Shown here one piece after another: positions 12,042 through 12,764 of a stretch of 12,764 nt of DNA. Within the stretch, counting starts at the first letter, position 1. Every line of letters begins with the position of its first letter. The notes under the pieces are model-generated. The model ran no database searches. It was given only the letters and a program-made list of their open reading frames with translations, and had not been told where the DNA came from. The position numbers and the translations under genes were made by a program. The DNA comes from Candidatus Magasanikiibacteriota bacterium (GTDB lineage: Bacteria; Patescibacteriota; Patescibacteriia; Magasanikbacterales; UBA922), in the NCBI GenBank assembly GCA_003518365.1, contig DOYU01000020.1, positions 225 to 12,988 on the forward strand, written 5' to 3'.

Positions 12042-12602
12042 ATGCACAAAAATGCTATAGCCGCAGTGAAAAAACAGCTCGAAAAAGACATAGAATCAGG
12101 AAATCCAAACTGGAACATTTCTCCTGAAACCGCCAAATATCTTGTCACTATATTGGAACAATACAAGCCAATGCGCGTGCTTGAAATAGGGACATCCACT
12201 GGCTACTCAGCTCTTTGTATGGGCGAAGTGCTTGCATCATGGCATGGAGTGCTTCTCACTATTGAATCGCATGAGAAACGTTTTGCAACCGCGAAAAAAA
12301 ATATAGCAGATGCAACACTTTCTAACATCACGCAAATAAAAGGACACGCGCCTGAAATTCTAAACAACATTGAAGGAACATTTGATCTCTGTTTTTTTGA
12401 TGCCACAAAATATGAACATCTTTCCTATTTCGATGCATTAAAGAAGAGACTTAATCCAAACGGAATTATCATCACCGATAATATGCGTTCTCATGAGGAA
12501 GCACTGGCTGAGTATAAAAAAATGGTGGAAGCGGATCCACAGTTTGAAAGTGAGTTGGTCAATGTTGGAACAGGATTACTTGTAAGTACATATATTGGTT
12601 AA
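12042..12602 (+). CDS. O-methyltransferase family protein (COG4122/YrrM-like)
   Basis: A 186-aa class I SAM-dependent methyltransferase of the caffeoyl-CoA/catechol O-methyltransferase family (COG4122). N-terminal residues NISPETAKYLVTILEQYKP form the usual entry helix. Motif I is RVLEIGTSTGYSALCMGEVL (45-64), and the acidic ribose-binding residue is E75 in LLTIESHEKR. DLCFFDATKYEHLSYFDAL (115-133) and GIIITDN (141-147) place the likely metal-binding Asp120, Asp146 and Asn147. ATK replaces the more usual ADK. The ending LVNVGTGLLVSTYI matches the family's final strands. The substrate is unknown. ATG at 12042 has T at -1. It is transcribed divergently from DUF1761-tspO and ends at a strong terminator. 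Confidence 0.9.
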   Translation: MHKNAIAAVKKQLEKDIESGNPNWNISPETAKYLVTILEQYKPMRVLEIGTSTGYSALCMGEVLASWHGVLLTIESHEKRFATAKKNIADATLSNITQIKGHAPEILNNIEGTFDLCFFDATKYEHLSYFDALKKRLNPNGIIITDNMRSHEEALAEYKKMVEADPQFESELVNVGTGLLVSTYIG

Positions 12603-12603
12603 C

Positions 12604-12634
12604 AAAAAAAAGCTCGTACGTACGAGCTTTTTTT
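12604..12634. terminator. bidirectional terminator between the methyltransferase and the right-edge gene
   Basis: A-tract (12604-12610), a perfect dyad AGCTCGTAC/GTACGAGCT (12611-12628) and a T-tract (12629-12634), only a few bases after the methyltransferase stop. The symmetry allows it to serve the convergent minus-strand gene as well. Confidence 0.92.
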
Positions 12635-12644
12635 ATGTTATGTA

Positions 12645-12764
12645 CTATTCCACCGTATCAAGCACGTCTCCATCAGTATACACTTCAGTATCAGAAACCG
12701 TGACAATACGGTCATCGCGGAAGCCGAGAGCTTTGAAGATAGCTTCGTTCGCAATATGGCGTTT
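12645..12764 (-). CDS. C-terminal 39 residues of an unidentified protein (runs off the window)
   Basis: The minus strand is open from the window edge to a TAG at 12645-12647 and encodes a C-terminus containing HIANEAIFKALGFRDDRIV and ending DGDVLDTVE. Codon use resembles the neighbouring genes, and the stop lies ten bases past the shared bidirectional terminator, which supports a real gene end. I do not recognise the family; there is no membrane segment in the visible part. Confidence 0.65.
   Translation of the reverse strand, partial: KRHIANEAIFKALGFRDDRIVTVSDTEVYTDGDVLDTVE

Noticed and set aside
1..12764. CRISPR array, tRNA, rRNA, transposase or toxin-antitoxin pair
   Set aside because: I looked for regular spaced repeats, cloverleaf ends and familiar protein motifs and found none.

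Overview
The window looks like a piece of a small, gene-dense, moderately AT-rich bacterial genome, most likely a candidate-phyla-radiation (Patescibacteria, Parcubacteria-like) organism. This placement is inference, from the short YidC without a periplasmic domain, a NusA with an extra charged helical insert and no C-terminal repeats, a bifunctional phosphoglucose/phosphomannose isomerase, many short intergenic repeats, and an almost complete lack of Shine-Dalgarno sites. There is no rRNA, tRNA, CRISPR array or transposase in the window.

Layout. Positions 1-1497 hold a PRC-barrel protein (partial, minus), YidC (minus) and a divergent DUF1428 protein (plus). Positions 1512-4428 hold nusA (minus, with a promoter and a terminator-like hairpin in its leader), a YraN/UPF0102 nuclease-like protein, a class I methyltransferase and a small two-helix membrane protein. 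Positions 4441-9856 hold the oxidative pentose phosphate genes on the minus strand: phosphoglucose/phosphomannose isomerase, 6-phosphogluconate dehydrogenase, glucose-6-phosphate dehydrogenase and 6-phosphogluconolactonase. Glutaredoxin and endonuclease III lie just upstream (9876-10818). Positions 11033-11992 hold a TspO homologue and a DUF1761 membrane protein. A divergent O-methyltransferase (12042-12602) ends at a bidirectional terminator shared with an unidentified partial gene at the right edge.

The carbon genes work together. The isomerase supplies glucose 6-phosphate, and Zwf, Pgl and Gnd convert it to ribulose 5-phosphate with two NADPH. A glutaredoxin consuming reducing power precedes them in the same run.

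The oddest part is 6651-7447. A plus-strand, visibly GC-richer 145-aa gene sits between gnd and zwf. It has its own strong promoter, a leader hairpin, the only well-placed Shine-Dalgarno in the window, a TTG start and a strong terminator. It is bracketed by near-identical 30-bp inverted repeats and followed by a nested palindromic element. It looks like an inserted cassette. Its protein may be a catalytically dead relative of histidine phosphatases, which is speculative.

A second window-wide pattern is that every native gene start has T at position -1, and most read AT-ATG, in place of a Shine-Dalgarno.
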